Positions 49,857 through 58,768 of a stretch of DNA of 64,000 nucleotides are shown here, one piece after another. The stretch is from Candidatus Nomurabacteria bacterium (lineage in GTDB: Bacteria > Patescibacteria > Paceibacteria > UBA9973): NCBI GenBank assembly GCA_023267435.1, contig JAHFNH010000002.1, positions 120,250-184,249 of the forward strand, read 5' to 3'. The notes beneath the pieces were generated by a model. The model searched no databases. It was not told the origin of the DNA and worked only from the letters and a program-made list of their open reading frames with translations. The translations under genes were made by a program, and so were the position numbers. The first letter of the stretch is position 1. Every line of letters begins with the position of its first letter.

Positions 49857-49986
49857 TTTATTTTTTGTTTATTAATAATGAAACTCCAATAATTTTTATA
49901 ATCTTATTTTGTCTATTTAATTATACATTAACTGGCTTAATTATACACTAATCTAAAAAAAATTGCAAGTATTTTAGGGCAAATTG

Positions 49987-52900
49987 TCAAGATAACACTA
50001 TATTTACAAGCCTTCCCTTGACATATATCTTTTTTATGATGATCTTCCCTTCCGTCCATTTCTTGACATTTTCATTTTTTTCCGCCAAATCCAAAACATC
50101 TGCCTCCAACATGTCAGCGGGTATCTCTATTTCAGCTCTCACCTTTCCATTTATTTGCACAGCAATTTTTATCTCTTCGTCTTTAATTAATTTTTCATTC
50201 CATTTTGGCCAACCAGAAATATTGATTGATTTTTTCTCGCCGAGTGAGAACCATAATTCTTCTGTCACATGTGGAGCAAACGGTGCCAAAATCTGCAAGA
50301 ATTTTTTGTAATCTTCTATATTTATATTTTCAGACTTTTCCATCTCAGATGCGAGTATCATCATCGCTGAAACTGCAGTATTGAAACGCATCGCTTCTAT
50401 ATCTTCAGTTACTTTTTTGATTGTTTTATGAAGAAGTTTCTGTAAAGAAACCAAAGAATGATTTTGAGAAGACCCTTGCTGTATTCCTCCGAAAGCGTAT
50501 CTTCCAAAATTATTCTTTGGTTTCGCCATCACCTTCTCCCCTATACGCCAAACTTTTTCAATAAATCTTCTTGGACCAATAATACTGTCTGTATTCCACG
50601 CAACAGTTTCCTCAAATGGACCCATAAACATTTCATAAATACGCAAAGTATCTGCGCCGTAAATTTTTACAATATCATCTGGATTCACAACATTACCCCA
50701 ACGCTTAGACATTTTGCGTCCATCGTTTGCCATAATGAGTCCTTGATTCTTTAAAGTCTTAAATGGTTCTGATGTCGGCACGTAACCAGAGTCATATAGA
50801 AATTTATGCCAAAAACGAGAATACAATAAATGCCCTGTCGCGTGTTCTTGACCGCCGACATATAAATCCACGTCTTTCCAATATTTAATATTCTTTTTAT
50901 CCGCAAAAGATTTTTTATTTTTCGGATCCATGTAACGCAAGAAATACCAAGAACTTCCTGCCCAGCCCGGCATTGTATTTGTCTCATAACCGCCTTTAAC
51001 CCAAGCCTTCACTCCTGCCAAAGGACTCTCACCTGTGCCGATCGGTTCATAAGATGTAACATTTGGCAAAACAAGAGGAAGTTTTTTCTCAGGCACAGCA
51101 ACTACGGTCCCATCTTTTTTATGAATGAGTGGAATTGGCTCACCCCAATATCTTTGTCGCGCAAAAATAGCATCACGCATTTTGTATTTTGTAACTAATT
51201 TTCCACCGACAAATTCGGTAATTTTCTTTCGAGCTTCTTCAGAGGTTAAGCCATCGAATTGGTTTGAATGGGAAAGAATACCATCACTCAAATATGCTTG
51301 TGATTTAATAAATACTCTCCAAATAAATTGCATATCTTCGTCTGTACTCACAAATGCATCTACTTTTTCTTTATCTACCCACACTAAATCATGTAATAAT
51401 TTTTCTTCTTCTGCTAACTCTTTTTGTTCACTGTCTTTTAATTTAAAATAAAGGACATCAAAATGTGCAAATCTATTTTGTTTTTTTACTTCGTGATAAA
51501 ACTGTGAATGAATTTTATATTCTAACTTTTTTATATATTCCAAATTTTGATAGCCTGTTTCTTCTTTTATTTCTCTTTCTCCCGCAGAGATTAAATTTTC
51601 TCCATTTTCAATACCACCAACAACAAAACCTTTCCAGTCGTTCTTCTTCCAAGCTAAACAAAGAAACTTTTTTTCTGACCAATGTTCGACAACACAAACT
51701 ACAGCATTTCGTTCAATAAGTTCTAAATTGGGTTTTACTCCATCACTACCATTCTTTTTAATAAATATTGGTTCAATAACTTGTTTTGTTGGTAAATTAT
51801 ATTTCTTCGCAAATTCGAAATCTCTTTCATCATGCGCAGGTACAGCCATCACTGCTCCGGTGCCATATGAAGCCAAAACGTAATCCCCAATCCATACTGG
51901 AACTTCTTCGCCATTGGCTGGGTTAATAGCTTTAATTCCTTTTAATTCTATTCCTGTTTTTCCCGCCTCACCGGCGGGCAGGCCTTTTTCTCTATTCATA
52001 TCTCCTTTATTTAATCTTTCTTTTGCTTCACGAATATATTTTGAAGCTTCTGCCATATTTTGCGACTGCACTAAAAACTCTCCAATATTTGTATGTTCTG
52101 GTGAAAGTACGACATAAGTCACACCAAATAAAGTATCCGCACGAGTGGTGAATACTTTTATATTTCTATCAATGTTTGTTTTAAATTCAATTTCACTTCC
52201 ATGACTAATACCAATCCAATTTTTTTGAATTTCTTTTATGTGTTGTGGCCAATTCAAACCATCTAAATCAGAAGCAAGGCGATCAGCATATGCAGTAATG
52301 CGCATGAACCACTGACGCATTGATTTTTTTTCAACTGGATATCCTCCGCGCTCAGAAACAGGATTGCCATCTTTGTCGTCAACTATTTCATCATTCGCAA
52401 GCACTGTGCCGAGTTTTGGGCACCAATTCACTTCACTGTAGCCTTCGTAAGCCAAACGATAATTCATTAATATTTTTTCTTTTTCAATCTCTGAAAGTTT
52501 TTTGAAATTTCTGTCAGTTTTTTCTAACTTTTTAATGAGTTCTGAAATAGGTCTAGCTTTATTTTTTTCTGCATCATAATAAGAATTGTAAATCTGCAAA
52601 AATATCCATTGAGTCCATTTATAATATTCAGGATCAGTCGTATTCACCTGTCGTGACCAGTCAAAAGAAAAACCAATCTTGTCTAATTGAGATCGAAAAG
52701 TTTTAACATTTTTTTCTACAGCTTTACGAGGGTGAACATTGTGTTCTATTGCATACTGTTCTGCTGGTAAACCAAAAGCATCATAACCCATCGGATGAAG
52801 TACATTAAAACCCTGCATCCTTTTTATGCGCGCATAAATATCACTACCGATATAACCACGGGGATGCCCGACATGAAGCCCTGATCCTGATGGATATGGA

Positions 52901-53019
52901 AACATATCAAGAACATAAAATTTCTTTTTCTTTGATTTATTTTCAGTCTGATAAGTTTTTTTAGTGTCCCAAAACTTCTGCCACTTCTTTTCAATTTTAT
53001 TATGATCGTATTCTTTCAT
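49987..53019 (-). CDS. leuS: Leucyl-tRNA synthetase with inserted Nudix domain
   Basis: 1010 residues against a usual 800-870. HIGH is HVGH (PYPSGSGLHVGHPRGY, about 41-56), KMSKS is KMSKR (about 750). CP1 editing domain TTRADTLFGVTY and GTGAVMAVPAHDERDFE are present. Inside CP1, about residues 425-575, is a Nudix hydrolase domain with a complete box G-x5-E-x7-REIKEETGY (about 468-490). A palindromic element (51962-51984) adds GLPAGEAGK. Seven bases after the preceding gene. It charges tRNA-Leu; the Nudix activity is unknown. Confidence 0.9.
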   Translation of the reverse strand: MKEYDHNKIEKKWQKFWDTKKTYQTENKSKKKKFYVLDMFPYPSGSGLHVGHPRGYIGSDIYARIKRMQGFNVLHPMGYDAFGLPAEQYAIEHNVHPRKAVEKNVKTFRSQLDKIGFSFDWSRQVNTTDPEYYKWTQWIFLQIYNSYYDAEKNKARPISELIKKLEKTDRNFKKLSEIEKEKILMNYRLAYEGYSEVNWCPKLGTVLANDEIVDDKDGNPVSERGGYPVEKKSMRQWFMRITAYADRLASDLDGLNWPQHIKEIQKNWIGISHGSEIEFKTNIDRNIKVFTTRADTLFGVTYVVLSPEHTNIGEFLVQSQNMAEASKYIREAKERLNKGDMNREKGLPAGEAGKTGIELKGIKAINPANGEEVPVWIGDYVLASYGTGAVMAVPAHDERDFEFAKKYNLPTKQVIEPIFIKKNGSDGVKPNLELIERNAVVCVVEHWSEKKFLCLAWKKNDWKGFVVGGIENGENLISAGEREIKEETGYQNLEYIKKLEYKIHSQFYHEVKKQNRFAHFDVLYFKLKDSEQKELAEEEKLLHDLVWVDKEKVDAFVSTDEDMQFIWRVFIKSQAYLSDGILSHSNQFDGLTSEEARKKITEFVGGKLVTKYKMRDAIFARQRYWGEPIPLIHKKDGTVVAVPEKKLPLVLPNVTSYEPIGTGESPLAGVKAWVKGGYETNTMPGWAGSSWYFLRYMDPKNKKSFADKKNIKYWKDVDLYVGGQEHATGHLLYSRFWHKFLYDSGYVPTSEPFKTLKNQGLIMANDGRKMSKRWGNVVNPDDIVKIYGADTLRIYEMFMGPFEETVAWNTDSIIGPRRFIEKVWRIGEKVMAKPKNNFGRYAFGGIQQGSSQNHSLVSLQKLLHKTIKKVTEDIEAMRFNTAVSAMMILASEMEKSENINIEDYKKFLQILAPFAPHVTEELWFSLGEKKSINISGWPKWNEKLIKDEEIKIAVQINGKVRAEIEIPADMLEADVLDLAEKNENVKKWTEGKIIIKKIYVKGRLVNIVLS
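51549..51760 (-). other. Nudix domain coding segment within leuS
   Basis: Encodes the Nudix core: VVCVVEHWSEKKFLCLAWKK, WKGFVVGGIENGENLI, REIKEETGYQ. The box is intact, with the three acidic residues needed for metal. The insertion lies between the VIEPIF strand and the KSQAYLSDGIL strand of CP1. Confidence 0.75.
51962..51984. repeat. Palindromic repeat inserted in leuS
   Basis: CCCGCC-TCACC-GGCGGG hairpin with a GCC/GGC extension, in frame, coding GLPAGEAGK. G+C-rich against A+T-rich surroundings. Confidence 0.65.
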
Positions 53020-53026
53020 ATTGGAA

Positions 53027-54052
53027 CTACTTTACTGGTTTTGGAAATGGTGGATAAATCTGAGGGTCTATTGTACGTTCAAAACAAGTTCGTCCAGTTT
53101 GATGATCCCAAGAATCATTTGAGCCGTAGCCTGGACCAGGATATGGATAAGAAACATTTGTTGTGCCAACATCTGAAACAGAAACAGCCATTGGTTGTAT
53201 TCCTCCTCCACTTTGTTCTACCCAACCTTTTGGAATCGGCGCAGAAAACGTCGCGCAAAGTTCAAATGATAAATCTCCGGTAGTTTTATATTCATAAATT
53301 TTTCCATTCTGGAATTCAGGATCAACCGGTAAAGAATATCCGGAAATTGGATTTGCAACATCGGTAATCTTTGCAGGTAATTTTTCTTTCTGTTGCCAGT
53401 AATTAATTATTTGATACTGCATATTTTGTAAATCTTGCACGCGTTTATCGTCTAGGCGCCAAGTACGCTGTTGATTAGGGATACCGATAACACTAAAACT
53501 CCAAATAATTAAAATCAAAACAAGAACAGAAGATTTTATAGCAGACCAAAGATCAATCTTGAATCCCCACATAGTTTTCTGTTCACGAAGTTCAAGAATA
53601 TAATATACACCAGTACCCAGACCGACGACAAGTGCAATGACAACTTTCAAAATAAATCGAGTAGTGATTTCTCCTGCGACGAAATATCGCACAAGTGTTA
53701 CTAAATCAACAGCAGTAACTATCGCAGAAAGAAAAAGAATAAGATAAATCATCCATTTTCTAATAACTGAATCAGCCACACTGAGACCATTTGCAATAGT
53801 TTTCTTCCAGTAACGCATCAAGATTAAAAATATCGGAAAGAAAATAATAAGCGTAGCGATAGCCATGCGGGCTCCGTCGTAGTTGTATGAATAATAACCA
53901 GATTGATATGTCGCATTCAAAACATCTGGAAATCTAAAATCAAGTGTCTCAAACGCAAGGTTTAAAAATGACGTGACAGTGGTAATAAGACCAATCAATA
54001 CTCCTAACGAAAGAAAGAAAAATTTCGGGGTCATCTTTGTGTTTGTTTCCAT
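53027..54052 (-). CDS. Membrane protein with DUF5671-like N-terminus
   Basis: 341 residues. About five membrane helices in the first 190 residues (LGVLIGLITTVTSFLNLAF, MAIATLIIFFPIFLILM, MIYLILFLSAIVTAVDLVTLVRYFVAGEITTRFILKVVIALVVG), matching a DUF5671-type module, and then a soluble domain with a hydrophobic start (SSVLVLILIIWSFSVIGIP) that looks like a pilin-like or PepSY-like domain (DDKRVQDLQNMQYQIINYWQQKEKLP). Transcribed with leuS. Function unknown. Confidence 0.7.
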   Translation of the reverse strand: METNTKMTPKFFFLSLGVLIGLITTVTSFLNLAFETLDFRFPDVLNATYQSGYYSYNYDGARMAIATLIIFFPIFLILMRYWKKTIANGLSVADSVIRKWMIYLILFLSAIVTAVDLVTLVRYFVAGEITTRFILKVVIALVVGLGTGVYYILELREQKTMWGFKIDLWSAIKSSVLVLILIIWSFSVIGIPNQQRTWRLDDKRVQDLQNMQYQIINYWQQKEKLPAKITDVANPISGYSLPVDPEFQNGKIYEYKTTGDLSFELCATFSAPIPKGWVEQSGGGIQPMAVSVSDVGTTNVSYPYPGPGYGSNDSWDHQTGRTCFERTIDPQIYPPFPKPVK

Positions 54053-54106
54053 AAAAAATATAACTATTAATTAATAATATATAGCTATATTGTAGCAAAA
54101 AAATAC

Positions 54107-54997
54107 TTATTTTTCAAAAGCCGTCCAGATAGCAGTGTTGGCGAGAGGGATGATTCGGTTGTTACTTTTTTCTACAACGCAAAGTTCACCTTGTTCAGTG
54201 TTTCCTTTGAAATCTTTCATAGTTTCTTCTAGAGCATAACCAAGTGAAAGAGAGGAAGAATCAATCGCATAGGAAGTCAAAATGACAAAAAGAGGTTTAT
54301 CGCTCAAAATTTTTCTCGTCTGTGCTAAAAGCTTCGGGAGCATTTCTTCTATCTTCCATGTCTCACCTTTCGGACCACGACCAAACTTCGGCGGATCCAT
54401 TATTATCGCATCATATTTATTTCCTCTTTTTTCTTCACGTTCGATAAATTTCATCGCATCATCCAATATAAGTCGCATCGGCATTTCTGACATTCCATTG
54501 AGATCTCGATTTTCTTTTGCCCAGGTAAGAGTCTGTGAAGATGCATCTAAGTGAGTTACTTCCGCTCCTGCACGAAGCGCAAAAAGACTCGCGACTCCAG
54601 TGTATCCAAAGAGACTTAAAAATTTTATCGGTCGTTTTGCATTTTTTATTTTTTCTTCAATCAATTCCCAATGACTCGCCTGTTCCGGGAAAAATCCTAA
54701 GTGACGGAAAGAAGTCGGTGATGCTAAAAATTTAATATCTTTGTATGACATCTCCCATTGGGGTGCTATTTCTGTTTCCATTTTCCAACCACTCTTGGCA
54801 CCAGTTTTAGAACTCCAAAATTTACCGTCGATATTACCCCATTCTTTTTTAGAAAGTGTTTTTGGCCAGACGGCATCTTCATAAGGTCTAACAAAAGTAT
54901 ATTTACCAAAGCGTTCTAGCTTCTCGCCTTCTCCCGTGTCGAGCATTTCATAATCTTTCCAATCTTTGGTATAAAATAATTTAATTTCTTTTTTCAT
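54107..54997 (-). CDS. Class I SAM-dependent methyltransferase (RlmI-like)
   Basis: 296 residues. SAM motif FLSLFGYTGVASLFALRAGAEVTHLDAS (about 131-158), catalytic MDPPKFGRGPKGE (PPxFG type, about 199-211). Similar to the core of 23S rRNA cytosine methyltransferases RlmI/RlmK but lacking the PUA part. Target RNA not determined. Confidence 0.8.
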   Translation of the reverse strand: MKKEIKLFYTKDWKDYEMLDTGEGEKLERFGKYTFVRPYEDAVWPKTLSKKEWGNIDGKFWSSKTGAKSGWKMETEIAPQWEMSYKDIKFLASPTSFRHLGFFPEQASHWELIEEKIKNAKRPIKFLSLFGYTGVASLFALRAGAEVTHLDASSQTLTWAKENRDLNGMSEMPMRLILDDAMKFIEREEKRGNKYDAIIMDPPKFGRGPKGETWKIEEMLPKLLAQTRKILSDKPLFVILTSYAIDSSSLSLGYALEETMKDFKGNTEQGELCVVEKSNNRIIPLANTAIWTAFEK

Positions 54998-55125
54998 TTT
55001 ATTTGATGTCCTTTAAAGCGCGACACTTTTATGTTATTGTGTCCTTTATAATGCGTGTCTTATATAATTATATTTTAAATTCAATTTATTCCACATTACA
55101 TTCTGAATCTACGAATTCAAAATTA

Positions 55126-56235
55126 TCAAATCTTGAATTCTACGACATCCCCATCTTTCACAATATAATCCTTACCTTCGGTACGAACCTTACCTTTTGC
55201 ACGCGCTTCTCCGTATGAACCCGCATCAAGTAAATCTTTCCAAAAAACGACTTCTGCGCGAATAAATTTATCTTTAAAATCAGTATGAATCGCCATACCA
55301 GCTACGGGCGCAGTACTGCCTTTTTTAATAGTCCACGCGCGAGTTTCTTCCACACCTGTTGTGAAATACGTTTCCAAGCCGAGTAGTTTATAACATCCAG
55401 CGATAAGGTCATTCACTCCATCGTGTTCCCCACCCATTTCTTTTCTAAACATATCTTTCTCTTCTCCTTCAAAATCTTTCAATTCGTCTTCGATCTTCGC
55501 ATCAATTAAAATAAAATTTGAACCATTTTTTATGATCTCATCAGTCATTTTTTTAAAATATTCTGGATTCTCTTCATCTAGATTTTTTACTCCAGCTTTT
55601 TTATTAAGCCCATAAATCATCGGCTTGGATGTCAGTAAATTTAATTGTTTTACTTTTTTTAGTTCTTCTTCTGTGTACTCTAAACTATTTGCGAGTTTTT
55701 CTGCTTCCAGTGCATCGTAAACTCTTTTCAAAACAGCTTCTTCTAAAAGAGCTTCTTTGTCCCCTTTCTTGGTATCTTTCTGAATATTTGAAATTCTTTT
55801 TGTAACAGTTTCAAAATCCGCCAATACAAGCTCGAGATTTATTACTCCGATATCTCGCATTGGGTCAACATTACCATACACATGAGCTATTTCTTTATCT
55901 CCACCAGTCAATGGAAAAAGACGCACCATATGCAATATCGCATCAGTCTCACGAATATTAGCTAGAAATTTATTTCCCAGACCTTCACCTTTTGATGCAC
56001 CTGCGACAAGTCCGGCAATATCCACGAATTCTACAACAGCGGGAATGGTTCTGTTTGTCTTGGAAAAATCTGCGAGTTTATAAAGTCGTTCGTCAGGCAC
56101 AGGAACAATGCCCACAGACGGATCTATAGTACAAAAAGGATAATTCTCTGCTGGCACGCATTTCTTAGTCAACGCATTAAAAAGGGTCGATTTACCGACG
56201 TTTGGCAGACCTACGATTCCGATTGAAAGTGACAT
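55126..56235 (-). CDS. ychF: Ribosome-binding ATPase YchF/OLA1
   Basis: 369 residues. G1 GLPNVGKSTLFNAL (9-22), switch DIAGLVAGASKGEGLGNKFLANIRE, G4-like YGLNKKAG (NKxE-type, ATP-preferring), C-terminal TGS domain (FFTTGVEETRAWTIKKGSTAP, IHTDFKDKFIRAEV). Binds the ribosome and is linked to stress responses. Confidence 0.97.
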   Translation of the reverse strand: MSLSIGIVGLPNVGKSTLFNALTKKCVPAENYPFCTIDPSVGIVPVPDERLYKLADFSKTNRTIPAVVEFVDIAGLVAGASKGEGLGNKFLANIRETDAILHMVRLFPLTGGDKEIAHVYGNVDPMRDIGVINLELVLADFETVTKRISNIQKDTKKGDKEALLEEAVLKRVYDALEAEKLANSLEYTEEELKKVKQLNLLTSKPMIYGLNKKAGVKNLDEENPEYFKKMTDEIIKNGSNFILIDAKIEDELKDFEGEEKDMFRKEMGGEHDGVNDLIAGCYKLLGLETYFTTGVEETRAWTIKKGSTAPVAGMAIHTDFKDKFIRAEVVFWKDLLDAGSYGEARAKGKVRTEGKDYIVKDGDVVEFKI

Positions 56236-56265
56236 GATGAGATGAATATAACAAAATTATAGAAA

Positions 56266-56481
56266 CTAAGCCAATTTTTTTAGCTCGTCTTGATATTTTT
56301 GCATTACTTGCATTGAAGCGGTGTTTTGATCCACTCCAGCTTTCATTTTTTCCTGGATTTCTTCAGCTATTTTCTTGAAAAGTTCTGGATTCTTTTCCAT
56401 CATGCTGATAACCATATCAATCTGATTTTCTGGCACGCCTTGTGTGCGAAGCATTTTTTTAAGTAAAAAGTTTTTAAACAT
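56266..56481 (-). CDS. Small helical protein, 71 aa
   Basis: Starts MFKNFLLKKMLRTQGVPENQ and continues with IDMVISMMEKNPELFKKIAEEIQEK: amphipathic helices resembling a UBA-like or HU-like small domain. Widespread-looking small Candidate Phyla Radiation protein without known function. Divergent from the UDG gene with overlapping -10 sequences. Confidence 0.6.
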   Translation of the reverse strand: MFKNFLLKKMLRTQGVPENQIDMVISMMEKNPELFKKIAEEIQEKMKAGVDQNTASMQVMQKYQDELKKLA

Positions 56482-56524
56482 TTGATTTCATAAGTTATTA
56501 TTAAATAGACTAAACGCTTTATAG

Positions 56525-56539
56525 TATAATAGAACAATG
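56525..56539 (+). promoter_or_regulatory. Leaderless-type promoter of the UDG gene
   Basis: TATAAT (56525-56530), six bases, ATG (56537). The same ATAGTATAAT block contains TATACT on the minus strand, a likely start for the 56266-56481 gene. Confidence 0.5.
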
Positions 56540-57163
56540 ACAAAGGAGCAAACGCTGGCGGAAATAAATGAAAAATGGAAAAAAGACTGCAAATGCGAGT
56601 TGAAAAAGACAGCTAAGCAAGCGGTGTTCGGAAACGGCAATCCTAATGCAGAAATTGTTTTCATCGGTGAAGCTCCGGGAAAATCAGAAGATGAGCAAGG
56701 CATTCCTTTTGTCGGCGCAGCTGGCAAATTCTTAAATGAAATGCTTGGAGAAATAAAAATGAGTCGTCGCGCTTCAATCGACGGTGCGCGGCATGATTTC
56801 GCAAAATCAGATATTTATATTACAAACATAGTCAAATATCGCCCGCCAAACAATCGCGACCCTGAACCAAAAGAAAAAGAAGACTGTCGAGAATGGCTTA
56901 TCGAAGAATTAAATTGCATCAATCCAAAACTCGTAATATTTTTAGGTAGACATTCGATGAATGATTTTTTCTCGACGGAAAAAATATCAGAAATTCACGG
57001 CAAACTTCTAGTCAAAAAATTCACTCATATTAAATGCAAACACTTCTTCCCTCTTTATCACCCAGCAGCTGCACTATACAACGGTGGAATGCGAGAAACC
57101 TTAATGCAAGATTTCAAAAAGATTCCTAAAGTTTTAGAAAAAATAAAACAAGAAAAGAAATAG
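56537..57163 (+). CDS. Uracil-DNA glycosylase, family 4/5 type
   Basis: 208 residues. Active-site motif IVFIGEAPGKSEDEQGIPFVGAAGKFLNEML (about 41-71), VKYRPPNNRDPEP, VIFLGRHSMNDF and HPAAALY (His of the second motif). Excises uracil from DNA. Iron-sulfur cluster cysteines: CKCE near the N-terminus (about 17-19) and C (113, 119) are candidates. A basic, G+C-rich extra segment (SRRASIDGARHDFAKSD) sits before DIYITN. Confidence 0.88.
   Translation: MTKEQTLAEINEKWKKDCKCELKKTAKQAVFGNGNPNAEIVFIGEAPGKSEDEQGIPFVGAAGKFLNEMLGEIKMSRRASIDGARHDFAKSDIYITNIVKYRPPNNRDPEPKEKEDCREWLIEELNCINPKLVIFLGRHSMNDFFSTEKISEIHGKLLVKKFTHIKCKHFFPLYHPAAALYNGGMRETLMQDFKKIPKVLEKIKQEKK
56762..56792. repeat. Possible inserted repeat in the UDG gene
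   Basis: GTCGTCGCGC...GTGCGCGGC, a G+C-rich stretch in an A+T-rich gene, coding about ten extra residues before the conserved YITN. No clean palindrome, so weaker than the other three. Confidence 0.35.
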
Positions 57164-57165
57164 AA

Positions 57166-58725
57166 TTATTCGTCTAAGATTTCAAAATCTCCATCTGCTT
57201 CAGGCACAATTTTATTGTGACGAATAAAATACACTGCACCCGCACTAAATCCAAGCAAAGCTACCAATCCAGCTATTGTTGAGTATAAATTTTTTGAATT
57301 ACTTGGGATGGCGTCATTCTGTATCACCGAAGCTGATAAATCTTTGGCTGGAATTTGCACTCCGGATACAGGAATAACCGAAACCAAATTCGATATTTTC
57401 TCCGGTTCTTTTGTTTCTTTTATCTCTTTTGTTTTTGGTGATATTTTTATTGAATTTTTATTTTCTGTTACGCTCGTATTTTTTACAGTTTGCTCTGGGA
57501 CTAGAGTGACAACTTGAGCTGGTATATCATTTTTTACAACAGCCAACGTCAATGAAACACCATAATCAAATGCCACCTCGCCCGTCGGTGCAATTAATTT
57601 CAAATCTTTCGCATCACTCGCAACGAATTGTGTTGTTTTGCCCGATACTATTATTGATTTTTTAGGCATAATCAAGGTATTCTTTGAAAAAAGAAAATTC
57701 TTACTTCCCGAGGAAAGTGTCCATTTTGAAAGATCCATCTCGTATTCAGAACCATTTGTAAGCTCCACGAAAAAATCTTTTTCGTCTCCAACTTTTGATA
57801 TAGATACTTGTATAGGCACAGCTTTTATTGTAATTCGATCAGTAGCATCTGGATTTTGACTGTAAGCATTTGAATAATATTCTAGTGAGACAACGTATTC
57901 ACCGGCATAAGAATATGTATGAGTGAATTTTTCTATTCCATTTGTTTCTTTTGAATCCCCGTCGCCAAAATTCCAAAAATATTTTCCGTAAGAAAGAGCT
58001 TCACCGGAAAGTCCTGTCGCGCTGGATTTGAACTCTACAGGAAGTCCACTAAAAACTAAATGACTCGCTGTAATTTTCGTCTTAATTGCCGGAATTTCTA
58101 CCACTTTTTCTTTTTTCTTTATTTCAGTAGTCGTGGAAGAATTTTCCGCAATGTTTGAATTGTCTGTATTGCTATTTAAAACAGCTCCTCCCCCAGAAGG
58201 TGAAGTTGGTGGAGAAGAAATTTTGTTTATTGAATTAGGAGTTGGCGCAGTTGCTGTCCAAGAACTATCTATCAGCTGTAAAGAATTTCCATCACCGCTT
58301 GCACCTTGCGTTGAATTGTAAGTCACCGAAGACAGTGGTAAATTTTTATCGCCGGCATTTATTTCAACTTTCGCAGTATCGTTAGGCAAAGAAAAACTAG
58401 CGGTAAAAATATTTCCTGCACTTCCCCATTTGTTCGTAAAATCTGTAATGCTTGAAGTGGGCACAATGATGCCGTATTCTCCAGAATGTAAAATTTCTGA
58501 ACCGTCATGTTTTACTATTCCATGATTTGATGTGGAGTTGCTTATTAAAAGTTTAAGTGCAGTGAGATCGACATCACTACTGTCTGGATTGTAAACTTCA
58601 ACCCAGTCAATATCTCCGCCATCCGAGTCATACATAATCTCATTAATGACAGGACTGGCAAAAGCAAAATGCGAACGAGAAATAATAATAAAACTAACTA
58701 AAACAAAAATTATCTTTTTAGACAT
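57166..58725 (-). CDS. Surface protein with lamin-tail and PKD domains
   Basis: 519 residues: signal peptide (ending AFA-SPVINEIMYD), LTD domain (about 25-165: VINEIMYDSDGGDIDWVEVYNP), a PKD domain (about 215-300: YFWNFGDGDS), a second LTD-like domain (about 303-395), a Lys/Thr-rich linker, and a C-terminal membrane helix (STIAGLVALLGFSAGAVYFI) with an acidic tail. Exported, cell-wall-spanning architecture. Function likely adhesion or structure, not proven. Confidence 0.82.
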   Translation of the reverse strand: MSKKIIFVLVSFIIISRSHFAFASPVINEIMYDSDGGDIDWVEVYNPDSSDVDLTALKLLISNSTSNHGIVKHDGSEILHSGEYGIIVPTSSITDFTNKWGSAGNIFTASFSLPNDTAKVEINAGDKNLPLSSVTYNSTQGASGDGNSLQLIDSSWTATAPTPNSINKISSPPTSPSGGGAVLNSNTDNSNIAENSSTTTEIKKKEKVVEIPAIKTKITASHLVFSGLPVEFKSSATGLSGEALSYGKYFWNFGDGDSKETNGIEKFTHTYSYAGEYVVSLEYYSNAYSQNPDATDRITIKAVPIQVSISKVGDEKDFFVELTNGSEYEMDLSKWTLSSGSKNFLFSKNTLIMPKKSIIVSGKTTQFVASDAKDLKLIAPTGEVAFDYGVSLTLAVVKNDIPAQVVTLVPEQTVKNTSVTENKNSIKISPKTKEIKETKEPEKISNLVSVIPVSGVQIPAKDLSASVIQNDAIPSNSKNLYSTIAGLVALLGFSAGAVYFIRHNKIVPEADGDFEILDE

Positions 58726-58750
58726 AATGTTTTTTGGTTATTTTATAATA

Positions 58751-58768
58751 TGTTATAATCGTAACATG
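58751..58768 (+). promoter_or_regulatory. Leaderless-type promoter of the PfkB-family kinase
   Basis: Extended -10 TGT-TATAAT (hexamer 58754-58759), six bases, ATG (58766). A minus-strand TATTAT nearby serves the divergent LTD gene. Confidence 0.55.
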
